Assembly: GCF_009834565.1 (NCBI RefSeq)
Contig: NZ_CP019428.1
Coordinates: forward strand, 4,836,001 to 4,900,000
DNA: 64,000 bases
Direction of reading: 5' to 3'
Source: Pseudomonas sp. R76
Lineage (GTDB): Bacteria > Pseudomonadota > Gammaproteobacteria > Pseudomonadales > Pseudomonadaceae
Below are positions 61,529-64,000 of the stretch, in pieces. Position 1 is the first letter of the stretch; each line of letters opens with the position of its first letter. The position numbers and the translations under genes were made by a program. The notes below the pieces were generated by a model that saw only the letters and a list, made by a program, of their open reading frames with translations, had not been told where the DNA came from and did not search any database.

Positions 61529-62980
61529 TCAGATCCCGCACAGCTTACGCAGCAAATCGGTGTCCAGATGGTTCTCCACAAGGTCCGCCAACCGCTCTAT
61601 ATCGCGCTCGCGCAGGGCGTGGTAATCCACCTCTTGCACCTCCTGCAGCCCAGCCCAGCGCAGCAGTGCACTGCACGCCGCCGGCGTTTCAAACAAGCCA
61701 TGCAGATACGTGCCAAGAATCTGGCCGTCTTCACTCTGGGCGCCGTCAGTACGGCCGTCATCGAGCAGCACGGCGGCGCGCGACAAGGCATTGCCGGCGG
61801 TCACACCCGCATGGATTTCATAGCCGCTGACCTCCGCGTCCTCCAGCAACAAGCGCCCACGCACATTGCGCAACTGCTTTTCTTCTTCCAGCGTCGTACT
61901 GAATGCCAGCAAGCCCAAGCCTTCACTCGACCCGGCAGGCCCTTCCAGCCCAAGCGGGTCGTGCACGTGTTCACCGAGCATCTGCAACCCGCCGCAAATC
62001 CCCAGTACCTTGCCGCCATAGCGCAAGTGCCGGGCCACTGCCGTGTCCCAGCCGTTGGCGCGCAGGTAGGCCAAATCACTGCGTACACTTTTCGAGCCCG
62101 GCAGAATCATCAGGTCAGCGGCCGGAATCGCCTGGCCGGGCCCGACAAACTGCAGGTCGACCTGCGGATGCAGGCGCAGCGGGTCGAAATCCGTGTGGTT
62201 GCTGATGCGCGGCAACACCGGCACCACCACCTTGAGCACTTGCGCGGCCTTGTCGATCTGGCGCTGGTCGATGCCGTCTTCGGCCTCCAGGTGCAGGTCC
62301 ATCACATAGGGCAACACGCCGACCACCGGTTTGCCGGTGCGCGCTTCCAGCCAATCGAGCCCTGGCTGCAACAAGGCGATATCGCCGCGAAACCGGTTGA
62401 TGATGAAACCCTTGACCCGCGCCTGCTCCGTAGGCGACAGCAATTCGAGGGTGCCGACCAGATGGGCAAACACACCCCCACGATTGATATCGGCGATCAG
62501 CAGCACCGGGCAATCCACCGCCTCGGCGAAGCCCATATTGGCGATGTCGTTGGCGCGCAGGTTGATCTCCGCCGGGGAGCCCGCACCTTCCACCATCACC
62601 ACCGGGTAGGCCGCGCTCAGACGCGCGTGGGAGGCCAGCACCGCTTGCATCGCGATGGCTTTGTAGTCGTGATAGGCCACGGCGTTCATGCTGGTGACGG
62701 CGCGGCCGTGGATGATCACCTGGGAACCGGTGTCACTGTTGGGCTTGAGCAGCACCGGGTTCATGTCGGTGTGCGGCGCCAGGTTGGCGGCCTGGGCCTG
62801 CACCGCCTGGGCGCGGCCGATCTCGCCGCCTTCAGCGGTGACGGCGCTGTTGAGCGCCATGTTCTGCGGTTTGAATGGCACTACGGCGATGCCCTGGCGC
62901 ACCAGCCAGCGGCACAACGCAGTCACCAGGGTGCTTTTGCCCGCATCGGAGGTGGTGCCTTGCACCATCAGCGTACTCAT
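61529..62980 (-). CDS. cobQ: Cobyric acid synthase CobQ
   Basis: CobQ amidates four side chains of adenosylcobyrinic acid diamide using glutamine and ATP. The ATG at 62980 gives 483 residues. The N-terminal dethiobiotin synthetase-like domain has the P-loop [12 protein letters not shown] (residues 8-19) and KPQNMALNS. The C-terminal glutamine amidotransferase has [16 protein letters not shown], the nucleophile cysteine in [10 protein letters not shown], and the GTYLHGLFE histidine. The start overlaps the decarboxylase stop by four bases. Confidence 0.97.
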   Translation of the reverse strand: MSTLMVQGTTSDAGKSTLVTALCRWLVRQGIAVVPFKPQNMALNSAVTAEGGEIGRAQAVQAQAANLAPHTDMNPVLLKPNSDTGSQVIIHGRAVTSMNAVAYHDYKAIAMQAVLASHARLSAAYPVVMVEGAGSPAEINLRANDIANMGFAEAVDCPVLLIADINRGGVFAHLVGTLELLSPTEQARVKGFIINRFRGDIALLQPGLDWLEARTGKPVVGVLPYVMDLHLEAEDGIDQRQIDKAAQVLKVVVPVLPRISNHTDFDPLRLHPQVDLQFVGPGQAIPAADLMILPGSKSVRSDLAYLRANGWDTAVARHLRYGGKVLGICGGLQMLGEHVHDPLGLEGPAGSSEGLGLLAFSTTLEEEKQLRNVRGRLLLEDAEVSGYEIHAGVTAGNALSRAAVLLDDGRTDGAQSEDGQILGTYLHGLFETPAACSALLRWAGLQEVQEVDYHALRERDIERLADLVENHLDTDLLRKLCGI

Positions 62981-63966
62981 GCAGCTTCCTTGTAGGCGGC
63001 CAGGGCTTGATCGAGGCGCAACCAATCCGCCTCCGTGTCGGGCAGGCCAAAGCGCAGGCTGCTGTCGTGAATAAACAGGCGCAGCAGGATGCCGCGCTGG
63101 GCCATGAATTCGTGCATGCGCTCGGCGTGCGGCGTGATCAGCCACTGGAACAACGCGCAGCCACCGTGAGGCTGAAAACCATGGCGCTCAAGCAGGTCAA
63201 ACAAGCGCTGGCCGGCTTCGATACAACGCTCTCGTTGTTGCACATGCCCCGCCGTATCGCGCAGGCACACTTGGCCAAGCACCCGCGTCGGCCCACTGAC
63301 CGCCCAAGGGCCGAGCTGTTCGGCGAGCAACTTGAGCAGCTTGCGCTCCGCCAGCACAAAGCCCAGGCGCACGCCGGCCAGGCCAAAGAATTTGCCGAAC
63401 GAGCGCAACACAATCAGGCCGACTTGATGGGCCTGGCTGGCCAGGCTCAACTGCGGCGTCACGTCCATAAACGCTTCGTCCACCACCAGCCAGCCGCCGC
63501 GCTGGGCCAGCCGCGCGTGCCAGTCCAGCAGGCGTTGCGGGCTCAGGCTGAGGCCGGTGGGGTTGTTTGGATTGACCACCACCAGCACATCGAGGCCGTC
63601 GAGAAAGAAGTCGACTTCCTGCTCCTGCACTTCGCGCACCACGTAACCGGCGCGGCGCCAGGCTTCGGCGTGTTCGGCATAACACGGCGACAACACGCCG
63701 ACCTTGCCGGAGCGGCGCAGACGCGGCAGCAATTGAATTGCCGCCTGGGAACCCGCCACCGGCAATACGTGGGCGGCGCCGTAGTACTCGCTGGCGGCCT
63801 TTTCCAGGCCGTCATCGGTTTCCGGCAACCGCGCCCAGGCCCGCAGCGGGATCTCGGGGATCGGCCACGGCCAGGGCGCGAGGCCACTGGACAAATCAAG
63901 CCAGTCCGCCTCGGCAATCCCGTACTGAATCACGGCCTTACGCAGCCGGCCACCGTGTTCAAGCAT
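62977..63966 (-). CDS. cobC: Threonine-phosphate decarboxylase (CobD of Salmonella, CobC of P. denitrificans)
   Basis: This PLP enzyme makes (R)-1-amino-2-propanol phosphate, the linker between corrin and lower ligand. The 329-residue class I aminotransferase-fold protein has the NPNNPTG motif in [19 protein letters not shown], and the PLP lysine in [18 protein letters not shown]. Naming differs between systems; in Pseudomonas it is usually annotated cobC or cobD, not to be confused with the ribazole phosphatase above. It overlaps cobQ and probably the upstream cbiB by a few bases. Confidence 0.94.
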   Translation of the reverse strand: MLEHGGRLRKAVIQYGIAEADWLDLSSGLAPWPWPIPEIPLRAWARLPETDDGLEKAASEYYGAAHVLPVAGSQAAIQLLPRLRRSGKVGVLSPCYAEHAEAWRRAGYVVREVQEQEVDFFLDGLDVLVVVNPNNPTGLSLSPQRLLDWHARLAQRGGWLVVDEAFMDVTPQLSLASQAHQVGLIVLRSFGKFFGLAGVRLGFVLAERKLLKLLAEQLGPWAVSGPTRVLGQVCLRDTAGHVQQRERCIEAGQRLFDLLERHGFQPHGGCALFQWLITPHAERMHEFMAQRGILLRLFIHDSSLRFGLPDTEADWLRLDQALAAYKEAA

Positions 63967-64000
63967 AAAATTGCGCCCCCGCGCAGAGGATCAACAGCCA
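63959..64000 (-). CDS. C-terminal end of probable adenosylcobinamide-phosphate synthase CbiB (partial)
   Basis: The only frame open to the window edge encodes a 13-residue hydrophobic tail ([13 protein letters not shown]) whose TGA overlaps the start region of the decarboxylase gene. In Pseudomonas cob clusters the gene in this place is the integral-membrane CbiB (CobD), which ends in a hydrophobic helix. With so little sequence this is mainly inference from gene order. Confidence 0.4.
   Translation of the reverse strand, partial: WLLILCAGAQFYA

Noticed and set aside
1..64000. tRNA, rRNA, CRISPR array, insertion sequence or prophage
   Set aside because: No cloverleaf-like tRNA, spaced identical repeats, transposase or contiguous phage genes were found on reading both strands; the only repeats are REP-type and the cob island.

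Overview
The window looks like chromosomal DNA of a fluorescent Pseudomonas of the P. fluorescens group. The basis is gene content and order (fliQ to fleQ to fliC to flgF flagellar block, phhRABC, PlpD, and an aerobic-type cob cluster), high GC, and many copies of the short palindromic repeats with a GGGAGCTGGCTTGCCTGCGA or GGGAGCGGGCTTGCTCGCGA core that are typical of that group. No rRNA, tRNA, CRISPR array, prophage or insertion sequence was seen.

Layout. (1) 1-32.2 kb, all on the minus strand, is a nearly complete flagellar regulon. Reading in the direction of transcription (high to low coordinates) it runs flgFGHIJKL, a ketoacyl-ACP synthase III gene, fliC-flaG-fliD-fliS-fliT, the master regulator fleQ, the fleSR two-component pair, fliEFGHIJ, an hsbA-hsbR-hptB signalling module, fliK, and fliLMNOPQ. 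Five good -24/-12 (sigma-54) promoters can be read directly, upstream of flgF, fleS, fliE, fliK and fliL. A sigma-28 promoter is visible upstream of fliC and a sigma-70-like promoter upstream of fleQ. This matches the known Pseudomonas hierarchy: FleQ plus RpoN, then FleR plus RpoN, then FliA. (2) 32.4-36.7 kb is the phenylalanine/tyrosine catabolic locus: divergent phhR and phhABC. (3) 36.8-46.2 kb is mixed housekeeping and accessory content: a calcineurin-like phosphoesterase, an AraC regulator with an EamA transporter, a SelW/Rdx-like protein, the type Vd secreted patatin PlpD, a SlyA-like MarR regulator, RecQ, a YecA-family protein and a DUF454 membrane protein. (4) 46.4-51.5 kb holds a hybrid histidine kinase fused to a sodium/solute symporter domain, and RmuC. 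(5) 51.5-54.1 kb has several small Pseudomonas genes separated by long, structured non-coding stretches. (6) 54.2-57.9 kb has a FadL porin, then a MarR-MFS-39-residue ORF-glutathione peroxidase cluster with a duplicated palindromic operator. (7) 58.0-64.0 kb is the late cobalamin pathway (cobS, alpha-ribazole phosphatase, cobT, cobU, cobQ, threonine-phosphate decarboxylase and the last codons of a probable cbiB). It is split by a 700-bp repeat island.

Most interesting non-gene structure: between cobQ and cobU two 119-bp direct repeats (about 95% identical by eye) bracket a roughly 330-bp element. Its core can fold into a long stem that closes two further perfect hairpins. Other signals worth a look are the MarR operator pair (one overlapping a promoter whose transcript would be nearly leaderless), a SlyA-type operator, a twin AGACGTCT palindrome in the fleQ leader, a nested hairpin in front of a 74-codon gene, a DnaA-box inverted pair, and REP elements sitting at transcription-unit boundaries. 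All calls come from reading the sequence; no database search was possible.
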